This document shows, in pieces, positions 1 through 8,856 of a DNA stretch of 64,000 nt (positions within the stretch are counted from its first letter, which is position 1; every line of letters starts with the position of its first letter). This stretch comes from Amycolatopsis lexingtonensis (lineage in GTDB: Bacteria; Actinomycetota; Actinomycetes; Mycobacteriales; Pseudonocardiaceae). The stretch lies in contig NZ_JADBEG010000001.1 of assembly GCF_014873755.1 (NCBI RefSeq), forward strand, positions 8,902,501 through 8,966,500, in the 5' to 3' direction. The notes beneath the pieces are model-generated. The model worked only from the letters and a program-made list of their open reading frames with translations, had not been told where the DNA came from and ran no database searches. The translations under genes were made by a program, and so were the position numbers.

Positions 1-1
1 C

Positions 2-1387
2 GCGACGAAGCGGGCCTGGAACGCCGAACTGAGCCGGATCGGCGTCGGCGGCGGCACCGCGGGCCAGCGGATCGTCTTCACCACCGCGCTCTACCACAGC
101 CTCCAGCAGCCCAACCTCGTCAGCGACGTCGACGGCCGGTACCTCGGGATGGACCGGCAGGTGCACCGCGTCGAACCGGGGCAGGACGCGCAGTACTCCA
201 ACTTCTCCGGCTGGGACCAGTACCGCGCCCAGATCCAGCTGCTGGCGCTGCTCGAACCGCGCGTCGCCGGGAACTTCGCGCAGTCGCTCTACAACTACGC
301 GAAGCAGAACGACGGCGTCTGGGACCGCTGGGTGCACGTCAACGGCGCGACGCACGTGATGACCGGCGACCCGTCGGCGGCGACGCTCGCGACGTTCTAC
401 GCGATGGGTGTCCGCAACTTCGACTACCGCGGCGCGTTCGACTCCCTGTACAAGCAGGCGACCGTCCCGCGACCGGAAGGTCTGCAGGACGGCGGCTGTC
501 CCGGACAGTGCGTCGGGCAGCGGCCGAACCTTACGCAGTACGTCACGTCGCACTACGCGCCGAACGACGTCTGCCACTGCTGGGGCGGCGCCGCCGAGAC
601 GCTCGAAGACGCGATCGCGGACTCTGCAATCGGACATTGGGCGGAACAGCTCGGGCGGACGAGCGAAGCCGCGGAGCTGCGCGCACGCGGCGCGTACTGG
701 CGGAACGTCTTCAACCCGGAGACCGGCTACGCGCAGGCTCGCAATCTCGACGGCAGCTGGGTGACGCCGTTCGACCCGGCGAGCGACCGCGGGTTCGCGC
801 AGGGGAGCGCGGCGGCCTACACGTGGATGGTCCCGCAGGACGTCTCCGGTCTCGCGGACGCGATGGGCGGCAAGACCAATGCGGTCTCCCGGCTCGACGG
901 GTTCTTCCACGACGCGAACGGCAATTGGCAGCTGAAGGGCGGCGGGCCGCTCAAGTACGACCCGACGAACGAGCCCGACATCCACGCGCCGTGGCTGTAC
1001 AACGAGCTCGGGCAGCCGGCGAAGACGCAGGAGACCGTCCGGCAGCTGGTGAACTCCGTCTACACGACCGGCCCGGCCGGCCTGCCCGGCAACGACGACC
1101 TCGGCACGATGTCCGCCTGGTACGTCTTCGCCGCGCTCGGGATCTACCCGCGCACGCCGGGAACGGGCGAGCTGCTGCTGTCGAGCCCGCTGTTCGCCTC
1201 CGCCGTCGTGCGGCCGGCGGGCGGGGCGCCGATCCGGATCACGACGTCCGGGAGCGGGAAGTACGTCGCCGACGTCCGGCGCGGCGGACGGCCGCAGCGG
1301 GAGTGGAAACTCGACGCGTCGTTCCTACGCACCGGCGGCACGCTCGAATTCCGCTTGGCCGAGACACCGACGACCTGGGGGCGCTGA
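2..1387 (+). CDS. GH92 family alpha-1,2-mannosidase, C-terminal part
   Basis: The frame is open from the left edge, so the gene is cut at its 5' end and about 461 codons remain. The visible part matches glycoside hydrolase family 92, calcium-dependent exo-alpha-mannosidases that are usually secreted and trim mannan or N-glycans. Recognisable blocks are FTTALYHS with SDVDGRYLGMD near the left edge, CHCWGGAAETLEDAIAD in the middle, and NEPDIHAPWLYNELG followed by GNDDLGTMSAWYVFAALG in the last third, the last being the typical GH92 signature. The C-terminus ends in a short beta-rich tail as usual. A signal peptide cannot be judged because the N-terminus lies outside. The next gene follows in the same direction after 43 nt but looks unrelated. 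Family assignment is firm; the substrate linkage is inferred. Confidence 0.93.
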   Translation, partial: ATKRAWNAELSRIGVGGGTAGQRIVFTTALYHSLQQPNLVSDVDGRYLGMDRQVHRVEPGQDAQYSNFSGWDQYRAQIQLLALLEPRVAGNFAQSLYNYAKQNDGVWDRWVHVNGATHVMTGDPSAATLATFYAMGVRNFDYRGAFDSLYKQATVPRPEGLQDGGCPGQCVGQRPNLTQYVTSHYAPNDVCHCWGGAAETLEDAIADSAIGHWAEQLGRTSEAAELRARGAYWRNVFNPETGYAQARNLDGSWVTPFDPASDRGFAQGSAAAYTWMVPQDVSGLADAMGGKTNAVSRLDGFFHDANGNWQLKGGGPLKYDPTNEPDIHAPWLYNELGQPAKTQETVRQLVNSVYTTGPAGLPGNDDLGTMSAWYVFAALGIYPRTPGTGELLLSSPLFASAVVRPAGGAPIRITTSGSGKYVADVRRGGRPQREWKLDASFLRTGGTLEFRLAETPTTWGR

Positions 1388-1430
1388 TCACCCGATCGGG
1401 TTTACCGCCGCCGCGGGTACGGTCTGCGGG

Positions 1431-2936
1431 GTGGTTTCGCCCGTTCACAGAACGATCTTCTTGATCGACGTCGAAAAGTACGGCGCCGCGGAGAGAACGA
1501 CACCCGACCTGCTCGCGTTGCGGAGCGGTCTGTACGGGGCATTGGAAAGGGCCTTTCTCGACTGCGGCCTGCCTTGGCAGGAGTCACGGCTCGACGACGC
1601 GGGGGACGGCCTGTTCGTCCTCGTGCCCGCCACCGTGCCCAAATCGGCTTTCGTGGAGCGGTTTCCCACCGCGCTCGCCGAGGCCGTGCGCGCGCACAAC
1701 GCCCGGCACCCGAAGCAGGCGCAGATCCGCGTGCGGGTCGCTCTGCACGCCGGGGAAATCGCCTACGACGAGCACGGAGTGGCGTCGCGGGCGATCATCA
1801 AGGCCTATCGGCTGCTCGACGCGAAGGTGCTCAAGAAAGCACTCGCCAAATCGGACGGCGTGCTGGCGCTCGTCATGTCCGAATGGTTTTTCGAAGAGGT
1901 GGTGAAACAGAGCCCGCACGCGAAGCCCGACACCTACCGGCGGGTGAAGGTGAAGGTCAAGGAAACCCACGAAACCGCCTGGATCGCCCGGCCCGACGAC
2001 CCCTATCCACCGCAAGCCCGGCGGACCTGGCTGCGGTGGCTGGGCGCGGTCGTCGTGACCGCGCTCGTCGCCGTCGGCGTGGTCGTCCTGTGGCCCGGCG
2101 ACGACACGTTCCTGGGCGACCCCCGCACCGCGGACCCGTGCGCGCTGACCTACGCCGAAGCGCTCAACGCCTACGGGATGGTCGAGACGTCCGAGGACTA
2201 CGGCAACTTCGACCGCTGCGACGCGCTCGTGTACCTGACGCAGGACCGCAAGCAGTTCGTCGACGTCCGCGTCGAGTTCGCGAAGGGCGTCTCGGACCCG
2301 AGCCTGCCGGTGCACCGGGAAGGGACGCTGGGGATCCAGCGCCCGCCCGCCCGGCCGGACAACTGCGTCCGGCTGGTGCTCCTGCCGGACGACGAACAGG
2401 TGGTCTTCCAGGCTCGCGAGACCGGCGCGCGGCCGGTCGACCTGTGCGGGATGACCGAGACGGTGCTGGCGAGCGCACTGCTGAAGCTGCAGCGTGGCGA
2501 CATCGCCCGGCGCGAGCTGCCCGCCGGATCGCTCGCCGGGAAGGACGCCTGCGCGCTGATGGACGCCACCGCTGTGACGTCCGCCGTCGGCGCCGGGCCG
2601 CTGGAGCGGACGCCGGACTTCGCGAACTGGGGATGCGACTGGGACTACACCGACCGGCCCGGGGTGGTGAAGGTGCTCTTCGACCGGAGCGAAGCCGAGA
2701 ACCTCCACGGCACTCCGGTCGAGCTGCCCGGCTTCGCGGCGCGGGTGCGGGCCGCGATGCGCAGCGACACCAGCTGCACCGTCTCGATCGTCTACCGCCA
2801 GTACACCGACCCGAACCACGTGCTGACCGACGAGCTCGTGCTCGTCGACGTCGAGAAGAGCGACGAGCCGCCGGACCGGTTGTGTGCCCCGGCCCGGCAG
2901 CTGGCGGACACCGTCGCGCGGCGGCTGCAGGCCTAA
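1431..2936 (+). CDS. Membrane protein: nucleotidyl-cyclase-like domain + TM + DUF3558-like extracytoplasmic domain
   Basis: The 501-residue protein has an N-terminal domain resembling class III adenylate/guanylate cyclases: FLIDVEKYG (Asp13 where the first metal Asp is expected), DDAGDGLFVL (Asp59, second metal site) and RVALHAGE. One transmembrane helix follows at about residues 201-222. The C-terminal half carries paired Cys blocks (ADPCALTYAEAL and GKDACALMDATAV, then WGCDWDY and DTSCTVS) like the DUF3558 lipoprotein fold. The start is GTG at 1431, with only a weak G-rich ribosome site. The arrangement suggests that an outside domain is linked through one helix to a cytoplasmic signalling domain. 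Whether the cyclase is active is unclear, since the usual substrate-base residues are not obvious. It ends tail to tail with the MMPL gene, sharing 4 nt. Confidence 0.72.
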   Translation: MVSPVHRTIFLIDVEKYGAAERTTPDLLALRSGLYGALERAFLDCGLPWQESRLDDAGDGLFVLVPATVPKSAFVERFPTALAEAVRAHNARHPKQAQIRVRVALHAGEIAYDEHGVASRAIIKAYRLLDAKVLKKALAKSDGVLALVMSEWFFEEVVKQSPHAKPDTYRRVKVKVKETHETAWIARPDDPYPPQARRTWLRWLGAVVVTALVAVGVVVLWPGDDTFLGDPRTADPCALTYAEALNAYGMVETSEDYGNFDRCDALVYLTQDRKQFVDVRVEFAKGVSDPSLPVHREGTLGIQRPPARPDNCVRLVLLPDDEQVVFQARETGARPVDLCGMTETVLASALLKLQRGDIARRELPAGSLAGKDACALMDATAVTSAVGAGPLERTPDFANWGCDWDYTDRPGVVKVLFDRSEAENLHGTPVELPGFAARVRAAMRSDTSCTVSIVYRQYTDPNHVLTDELVLVDVEKSDEPPDRLCAPARQLADTVARRLQA

Positions 2937-5026
2937 GGCTCGAGCGCGAAGTGCGGGAGCCGCCGGTCCAGCCACTTCGGCAGCCACCAGGCCCGCTCGC
3001 CGAGCAACCGCATGATCGCCGGCACGACCAGGCAGCGGATCACCAGCGCGTCCAGCAGCACCGCGACCGCGAGGCCGAGACCGAACTGCGCCAGCATCCG
3101 CGACGGGTCGAGCAGGAACGCGCCGAACACCAGCACCATGATCGCGCCGGCCGCGGTGATCACCCCGCCGGTCGCGGCGAGCCCTTCGCGCACCGCGAGC
3201 CGTGCGTCGCCGGTGCGCCGCCACTCCTCGTGCATCCGCGACACCAGGAACACCTCGTAGTCCATGGACAGCCCGAACACGATCGCGAAGATCATCACCG
3301 GCACGAAGGCCTCGATCGGGCCGGACTGCGCGCCGAACCAGCCGTCGCCGAACACCAGTGTCATGACGCCGAGCGAAGCGCCGATGCTCAGCAGGTTCAG
3401 CAGCGCCGCCTTGAGCGGGATGAGCACCGACCGGAACAGGACCATCAGCAGCAGCGCGGACAACCCGACGACGACCAGCACGAACAGCGGCAGCCGAGCG
3501 GCGACGGCGTCCGCGAAGTCCGTCGCGGCCGCGACCTGCCCGCCGACCAGGTAGTGGCCCGGAAGCGACGGCAGGACCTCGGTCCGCAGCCGCGTCACCA
3601 GCTCGGCGGTCGCCGCGTCCTGCGGTGACGTCGCCGGGAAGGCGAGGACGGTCCGGCCCGCCGGGGGTAGCGCTCGGGCGATCCCCGGCGTCGACGCCAG
3701 CCGGTGCTGCAACGCGACGGCGTCGCCTTCTTCGGCGACGACCGCGAGCGGGCCGGTGAAGCCCGGGCCGAAGCCCTCCGCCAGCAGGTCGTACGCCTTG
3801 CGCGTAGTCGACCCGGCCGGGTCGGTGCTCGCGTCGGCGAACCCGAGCCGCATGCCCAGCGCCGGGATCGACAGTCCGATGAGGAGGAGCAGGCCGATCG
3901 TCAGCGGTGCCGCGGGCCGTCGCTGGACGCCGTCCGCGAGCCGGCGCCACGCCCGTCCGTGCTCGCGCTTCTCCGCGTGCCGCCGGATCCCGCGTTCGAG
4001 CCGCTTCCCGAACAGCGAAAGCAGCGCCGGGAGCAGCGTCACCGACGCGAGCATCGTCATCAGGACGGTCAGCGCGACCGCCAGCGCGACGCCGCGCAGC
4101 CCGCCGAGCCCGAGCGCGAGCAGGCCGAGGAGCGCGATGATCACCGTCGTCCCGGCGAACAGCACCGAGCGGCCGGCGGTGTCGAGCGCGCGCCTCGCCG
4201 CTGCTTCGCGGTCGAGGCCGTTCAGGATCTCCGTGCGGTAGCGAGAGAAGACGAGCAGCGCGTAGTCGACGCCCACTCCGAACCCGACCAGCATCATCAG
4301 CGGCGAGGTGTAGCTCGCGATGTCGACGCAGTGCGAGACGACCGTGATGACGCCGAGCGTGCTGCCGACGGCGAAGACCGCGGTGATGACCGGCAGCCCG
4401 GCCGCGAGCAGTGAGCGGAACAGGAACACGAGGATGACCAGTGCGGCGAGCAGCCCGACGCCTTCCGCGGGCCCGCCGCCTCCGGAGATGCGCTCGACGG
4501 GATCCCCGGCGAGCGCGGCCTCGACGGGACTGTGCCCGACGACGTCGGCGAACCGCACGATGTCGTCGTAAGGCAGGTCGGTCGAGGCCGCGTCGAAGGT
4601 GACGGTCGCGTAGCCGATCCGGCCGTCGGCCGACAGCGTCTCGAACGGCCCGGTCACCGACCGCACGTGCGGCTGCAATCGGACATCGTCCAGAACATGT
4701 CCGATTGCGGCGCGCTGTGTCTCGAGCCCGCTGTCGGACTTGAACACGATCTGCGCGCTCGTGCCCGATTGCGCGGTGTTCCGCAGCAGGTCGACGACCT
4801 GCTGGGACTCGGTTCCGGGCAGCGAGTTGTCGTCGTGGAACGCGGCTCCGGTAAGCCGCGAGGTGAGCGTGACGCCGATGAGGACCAGCGCCCAGAGTGC
4901 GACGGCGAGCCACCGGTGGCGCTGCGCCCAGCCCGCCAGCTTCGCCAGGCTTCCCCCGGTGGAGCGAGTGATGGTGTCCATGGCGGACAAGGATTCGCGT
5001 TCGGGGGCCTGCTCCGCGTCGAGCAC
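2933..5026 (-). CDS. MMPL/RND family transporter
   Basis: This 697-residue protein has the MMPL layout: an N-terminal helix (WLAVALWALVLIGVTLTSRL), a large periplasm-like loop, a block of about five helices with GFGVGVDYALLVFSRYR (sterol-sensing-domain-like), a second soluble loop, and a second helix block with IVFGLSMDYEVFLVSRMHEEW. Such proteins use the proton gradient to export lipids, siderophores or drugs across the inner membrane. GTG at 5026 gives the longest form; ATG at 4981 (MDTITRSTGG) is an alternative start. Its promoter faces the two-component system encoded next door, and a 22-bp palindrome lies 47 nt upstream, so control by that response regulator is likely. The cargo is unknown. 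Confidence 0.9.
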   Translation of the reverse strand: MLDAEQAPERESLSAMDTITRSTGGSLAKLAGWAQRHRWLAVALWALVLIGVTLTSRLTGAAFHDDNSLPGTESQQVVDLLRNTAQSGTSAQIVFKSDSGLETQRAAIGHVLDDVRLQPHVRSVTGPFETLSADGRIGYATVTFDAASTDLPYDDIVRFADVVGHSPVEAALAGDPVERISGGGGPAEGVGLLAALVILVFLFRSLLAAGLPVITAVFAVGSTLGVITVVSHCVDIASYTSPLMMLVGFGVGVDYALLVFSRYRTEILNGLDREAAARRALDTAGRSVLFAGTTVIIALLGLLALGLGGLRGVALAVALTVLMTMLASVTLLPALLSLFGKRLERGIRRHAEKREHGRAWRRLADGVQRRPAAPLTIGLLLLIGLSIPALGMRLGFADASTDPAGSTTRKAYDLLAEGFGPGFTGPLAVVAEEGDAVALQHRLASTPGIARALPPAGRTVLAFPATSPQDAATAELVTRLRTEVLPSLPGHYLVGGQVAAATDFADAVAARLPLFVLVVVGLSALLLMVLFRSVLIPLKAALLNLLSIGASLGVMTLVFGDGWFGAQSGPIEAFVPVMIFAIVFGLSMDYEVFLVSRMHEEWRRTGDARLAVREGLAATGGVITAAGAIMVLVFGAFLLDPSRMLAQFGLGLAVAVLLDALVIRCLVVPAIMRLLGERAWWLPKWLDRRLPHFALEP

Positions 5027-5072
5027 GGGAGGACACTTGCGCTCCTCCCGGCGGAGTCCCTTAAGGTTCGTC

Positions 5073-5094
5073 CCGTACTCCCGGGGGAGTACGG
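5073..5094. promoter_or_regulatory. 22-bp palindrome upstream of the MMPL gene
   Basis: Two perfect 9-bp arms, CCGTACTCC (5073-5081) and GGAGTACGG (5086-5094), flank a CGGG centre. It lies just past the stop of the response-regulator gene and 47 nt before the MMPL start. It could be a response-regulator binding site for the MMPL promoter; it lacks a T-run, which argues against a simple terminator. Confidence 0.55.
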
Positions 5095-5095
5095 C

Positions 5096-5761
5096 TCAGG
5101 GATTCACCCAGCGCGGCGTCACGGCGCCGGACTCGTAGGCGAGCACGACGAGCTGCGCCCGGTCGCGCGCGCCGGTCTTGGTCATGATGCGGCTGACGTG
5201 GGTCTTCGCCGTCGCCGGGCTGAGCGTGAGCTCGCGCGCGATTTCGTCGTTCGACAGGCCCGCCGCGACCAGGGACAGCACCTCGCGTTCGCGGTCGGTG
5301 AGCCGGTCCAGCGCCGGGGACGGTGCCGGGCGGGTGCCGCGCGAGGCGAACTCCGAGATCAGCCGCCGGGTGATCGACGGCGCCAGCAGCGCGTCGCCGC
5401 GGGCGACCACGCGCACCGCGTGGATCAGCTCCGCGGGCTCGGTGTCCTTGACCAGGAACCCGCTCGCGCCCGCGCGCAGGGCGCCGTAGACGTCTTCGTC
5501 GAAGTCGAACGTCGTAAGAATGACGACCTTACTGTGTACGGCGGGGTCTTCGAGGAGGTGCCGTGTCGCGGCCAGGCCGTCGAGCACCGGCATGCGGATG
5601 TCCATCAGCACGACGTCCGGGCGGTGGTCGTGCGCGGCCTGCAGCGCCTCGCGGCCGTCCGCGGCTTCGGCCACGACGGTGATGTCGTCCTCACCGTCCA
5701 AAATGGACCGGAAGCCGGCCCGCACCAGCCGCTGGTCGTCGACGAGCAGGACCCGGATCAT
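5096..5761 (-). CDS. NarL/LuxR-family two-component response regulator
   Basis: A 221-residue regulator with a receiver domain at residues 1-120 (acidic pair D8/D9, phospho-acceptor D54 in VVLMDIRMP, Thr at ILTTFDFDED, Lys in FLVKDTEP) and a LuxR-type helix-turn-helix at about 145-210 (LTDREREVLSLVAAGLSNDEIARELTLS, TAKTHVSRIM). It starts 7 nt after the histidine kinase gene ends, so the two are co-transcribed and form a cognate pair. The flanking MMPL gene is the obvious local target. The stretch encoding HSKVVILTT uses rare codons around a GTAAG...CTTAC dyad at 5514-5532. Confidence 0.95.
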   Translation of the reverse strand: MIRVLLVDDQRLVRAGFRSILDGEDDITVVAEAADGREALQAAHDHRPDVVLMDIRMPVLDGLAATRHLLEDPAVHSKVVILTTFDFDEDVYGALRAGASGFLVKDTEPAELIHAVRVVARGDALLAPSITRRLISEFASRGTRPAPSPALDRLTDREREVLSLVAAGLSNDEIARELTLSPATAKTHVSRIMTKTGARDRAQLVVLAYESGAVTPRWVNP

Positions 5762-5768
5762 CGGCCCA

Positions 5769-6833
5769 TCATCGCACCGGCAGCCGCGCGCGCACCCGGT
5801 AACCGCCGCCTTCGCGCGGCGCGGCGGTCACCTCGCCGCCCAAGGCCCGGGCGCGTTCGGCCATTCCGCGGATCCCGTTGCCCGCCGGCGCGTCCCCGCC
5901 GCGGCCGTCGTCGTCGACCTGCACGGACAGCTCGTCGGCGTGGTACCCGAGCCGCACGACGACGGTCTTCGCGCCGGCGTGTTTGGCGACGTTGGTCAGC
6001 GCCTCCTGCACCACGCGGAACGCGGCGTGCTCGACGTCCGGCGGCAGGTCCCGGGCGACGCCGTCGATCTCGGTGCGCACGGTCAGCCCGGACGCCCCGA
6101 CCGACTCGGCCAGCTCCGCGACCCGGTCCAGCGCGGGGCGGGCGGTCCGGAGCATGCCGAGCGTCGCGCGCAACTCCTGGAGTGCGGTCTTGCTGGCGTC
6201 TTTGATGGCTCCGAGGGCCTCTTCGGCCTGCGCGGGGTCCCGCCGGTGCAGCGCGGCGCCGGCCTGGACGTTGATCAGCGCGAGGTGGTGACCCAGGACG
6301 TCGTGCAGCTCGCGCGCGATCCGGAGCCGCTCGTCGGTGGCCCGCGCCCGGGCTTCGGCCTCCTTGGTCCGCTCGGCCTCGGACCGGTAGTGCGCGACGG
6401 CACCGCCCGCGACCAGCGCGACGAACCAGCCGGTCATGAGGAAGAACGCAAAGTTGTCGACGTGCCGCCCGGTCCGCGAGCTGATTTCCCCGACGGCGAC
6501 GCCGGCCATCGCGGCGACGACGAGCAGCGCGGCTCCGCGGATCCGCCCGGCCGCGGCGGCGTTGAAGAGCGCGTACGCGAAGGCGAGGAGGACTAGCCCG
6601 TCCGGGTCGGTCAGCGGGTAGTAGAGGGCGCAGCTAACGAGCGTTAACCCGGCGACACTCAATGGGTACGTCCGGCGGAAGAACAGCGCGGCACAGCAGA
6701 GAACGGTGAGCACCCACCCGATCACGGCGTGGTGCGCGGGCTTGGCACCGTCGTTGAGGACGGCGAAGAGCGAGCCGACGAGCACGGCGACGGTGACCGC
6801 GAGCTCGGCCGCGTAGCGCCGCAACCAGGACAT
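5769..6833 (-). CDS. NarL-type sensor histidine kinase (HisKA_3)
   Basis: A 354-residue membrane kinase. About five transmembrane helices fill residues 10-150, with almost no extracytoplasmic sensor loop, so it probably senses the membrane itself. The dimerisation and phospho-transfer block ERLRIARELHDVLGHHLALI places the phosphorylated histidine at H177. The HATPase domain carries TNVAKHAGA (N box), DDGRGGD and GNGIRGMAERARALGG (G boxes). The intramembrane-sensing type is common in actinobacteria and reacts to envelope stress. It leads the operon with the response regulator 7 nt downstream. ATG at 6833 is preceded by an ordinary intergenic gap of 80 nt towards the divergent lipoprotein gene. 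Confidence 0.94.
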   Translation of the reverse strand: MSWLRRYAAELAVTVAVLVGSLFAVLNDGAKPAHHAVIGWVLTVLCCAALFFRRTYPLSVAGLTLVSCALYYPLTDPDGLVLLAFAYALFNAAAAGRIRGAALLVVAAMAGVAVGEISSRTGRHVDNFAFFLMTGWFVALVAGGAVAHYRSEAERTKEAEARARATDERLRIARELHDVLGHHLALINVQAGAALHRRDPAQAEEALGAIKDASKTALQELRATLGMLRTARPALDRVAELAESVGASGLTVRTEIDGVARDLPPDVEHAAFRVVQEALTNVAKHAGAKTVVVRLGYHADELSVQVDDDGRGGDAPAGNGIRGMAERARALGGEVTAAPREGGGYRVRARLPVR

Positions 6834-6913
6834 GCGCCGAGTTTAGGCGGCGTAACAAACGCTCTCGGGCCAGCGACTACGGCGGCATTGATTGCTGTTG
6901 CTAAGGAGTCGTC

Positions 6914-7357
6914 GTGAGCAAGAAACTGGGGTTGATACTGGCGGCCGGCCTGCTGGTCGCGGGCTGTGGCGCCGGCGCGGTGCCGCCGAGGGACACGGGG
7001 AAGATCGGGGTCCTCGACGCTCCGACGTCGACGTACCAGACGCCGGCGACCTCGGTCCCGGTCACGACCGAAGCGCCGGTGACCACTTCCGAAGCGGCCC
7101 CCGTCGCGACCGTGCCGACCACCCCGCAAGCGGCCGCGCCCAAGCCCAAGACCGCGCCGAGAACCACCACGCAGGCCGCGCCGAAGCCCGCCGAGTGCGG
7201 CGCCGACTACTACCGGAACTCCGACGGCAACTGCGTCCACCGGCCCAGCGACAACCCGTCCGGCGCGACGGCGCTCTGCAAAGACGGGACCTACAGCTAC
7301 AGCCAGCACCGCTCCGGGACCTGCTCCGGACACGGCGGCGTCCGCACCTGGCTGTGA
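6914..7357 (+). CDS. Small lipoprotein with DUF3761-like C-terminus
   Basis: The 147-residue product starts with a lipoprotein signal peptide (MSKKLGLILAAGLLVAGC), where the lipobox LVAGC predicts lipidation at Cys18. A Pro/Thr/Ala-rich linker of about 75 residues follows, likely spanning the wall. The last 50 residues contain four Cys (AECGADYYRN, GNCVHRP, ALCKDGTYSYS, GTCSGHGGV), which matches the DUF3761 pattern. The GTG start at 6914 has a strong AAGGAG site 5 nt upstream. Function is unknown; it is probably a cell-surface protein with two disulfides. Confidence 0.85.
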   Translation: MSKKLGLILAAGLLVAGCGAGAVPPRDTGKIGVLDAPTSTYQTPATSVPVTTEAPVTTSEAAPVATVPTTPQAAAPKPKTAPRTTTQAAPKPAECGADYYRNSDGNCVHRPSDNPSGATALCKDGTYSYSQHRSGTCSGHGGVRTWL

Positions 7358-7412
7358 CGAAACCGCCACTCGTACGGAAACCCGCCACCCCGTAGGTACA
7401 GTGCATTAAGTT

Positions 7413-7428
7413 GCATGATGCGTACTAA
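7413..7428 (+). promoter_or_regulatory. Near-leaderless promoter and small dyad before the DHA2 exporter gene
   Basis: The AT-rich stretch between 7395 and 7437 holds a dyad GCAT-G-ATGC (7413-7421) and a -10-like TACTAA (7423-7428), which is 9 nt before the GTG start. The dyad overlaps the -10, so it may be the operator of a TetR/MarR-type repressor. No repressor gene is adjacent. Confidence 0.4.
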
Positions 7429-7437
7429 CTACACACC

Positions 7438-8856
7438 GTGGGGGTGCTGGTGTCCCGTCCCGAGCGGTCCGGCCGCGCGATCGTCGTCGTGCTCGCTTCG
7501 TGCGGGCTCGTCGCGTCGTTCATGCAGACGCTGGTCGTGCCGCTGATCCCGGTCTTCCCGCGGCTGCTGAACGCCTCGCCGGCCGACGCGTCCTGGGTGG
7601 TCACGGTGACGCTGCTGGCCGCCGCCGTCATCACCCCGGTCAGCGGACGGCTCGGCGACCTCTACGGCAAGCGGCGGATGATCCTCGTCAGCCTCGCGCT
7701 GCTCATCGCCGGCTCGGTCGTGTCCGCGACGACGAGCGCGCTCGCGTTCCACATCATCGGGCGCGGGCTGCAGGGCTGCGCGATGGGCGTGATCCCGCTC
7801 GGCATCAGCATCATGCGCGACGAGCTCCCGCCCGAACGCGTCGGCGGCGCGATCTCGCTGATGAGCGCGACGCTCGGGGTCGGCGGCGCGATCGGGCTGC
7901 CGGTCGCGGCCATCGTCGCGGAGAACGCCGACTGGCACGTGCTGTTCTGGATGGCCGCCGGTCTCGGGCTCTTCTTCGCGCTGCTGATCGTCAAGTTCGT
8001 GCCGGAGTCGCCGCTGCGCACGCCCGCGCCGTTCGACTACTTCGGCGCCTTCGGGCTCGCCGCGGGCCTGGTCTGCCTGCTGCTGCCGGTGGTCAAGGGC
8101 GCCACGTGGGGCTGGACCAGCACGCCGACGCTGGGGTTCGCCGCGGCGGCCGTCGTCATCCTGCTGGCGTGGGGCACCTACCAGCTGCGCCGGCGCGACC
8201 CGCTGGTCGACCTGCGCGTGTCCGCGCGCCGCCCGGTGCTGTTCACGAACCTCGCGTCGATCATGGTCGGGTTCTCGATGTACGCCATGGCGTTGTCGTT
8301 CCCGCAGCTGCTGCAGGCGTCGTCGTCGACCGGGTACGGCCTGGGCCAGACGATGGTCGAGTCCGGACTGTCCCTGGCGCCGAACGGCCTCGTGATGATG
8401 CTGCTGTCGCCGGTTTCCGCGCGGCTCATCACCCGCTTCGGCCCGCGGCCGACGCTGATGACCGGCGCGCTGGTGATCGCCACCGGGTACGTCTTCGCGA
8501 TCCTGCTGATGGGCAACGCCCTCGAGCTGATCACGGCGTCGGTGATCATCGGCGCCGGTGTCGGCATCGCGTACGCGGCGATGCCCGCACTGATCATGGG
8601 CTCGGTGCCGGTCACCGAAACGGCGTCGGCGAACGGCCTGAACTCCCTGATGCGCTCGGTCGGCACGGCGGTCTCCAGCGCGGTGATGGCGGCGATGCTG
8701 GCCCAGCTGACGATCACCGTCGGCGGGCTCCCGGTCCCGTCCCTGTTCGGCTTCCGGGCCACGTTCGCGGTGGCCGCGCTCGCCGCGCTGACCGGCGTGC
8801 TGCTCGCCGGGCTGGTGCCGAAGACGCGCACCGCGCCGGAGCTGGTCCCCGCCTAG
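7438..8856 (+). CDS. MFS transporter, DHA2 (EmrB/QacA) drug exporter family
   Basis: A 472-residue polytopic protein with about 14 hydrophobic segments, the usual count for drug:H+ antiporters of the DHA2 branch. Motif A is visible after helix 2 (GRLGDLYGKRRMILV), helix 4 carries GRGLQGCAMGVIPLGISIMRDE, and motif C-like ATLGVGGAIGLPVAA is in helix 5. It most likely expels a toxic compound in exchange for protons. GTG at 7438 was chosen because it directly follows the promoter-like sequence, with no good ribosome site. Its 3' end overlaps the convergent methyltransferase gene by 4 nt. The substrate cannot be inferred. Confidence 0.92.
   Translation: MGVLVSRPERSGRAIVVVLASCGLVASFMQTLVVPLIPVFPRLLNASPADASWVVTVTLLAAAVITPVSGRLGDLYGKRRMILVSLALLIAGSVVSATTSALAFHIIGRGLQGCAMGVIPLGISIMRDELPPERVGGAISLMSATLGVGGAIGLPVAAIVAENADWHVLFWMAAGLGLFFALLIVKFVPESPLRTPAPFDYFGAFGLAAGLVCLLLPVVKGATWGWTSTPTLGFAAAAVVILLAWGTYQLRRRDPLVDLRVSARRPVLFTNLASIMVGFSMYAMALSFPQLLQASSSTGYGLGQTMVESGLSLAPNGLVMMLLSPVSARLITRFGPRPTLMTGALVIATGYVFAILLMGNALELITASVIIGAGVGIAYAAMPALIMGSVPVTETASANGLNSLMRSVGTAVSSAVMAAMLAQLTITVGGLPVPSLFGFRATFAVAALAALTGVLLAGLVPKTRTAPELVPA

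Noticed and set aside
1584..5036. A very long open frame on the minus strand spanning the cyclase-like and MMPL genes
   Set aside because: It is Arg/Ala/Pro-rich without motifs and lies out of phase with two well-supported genes; long antisense frames are expected at this G+C content.
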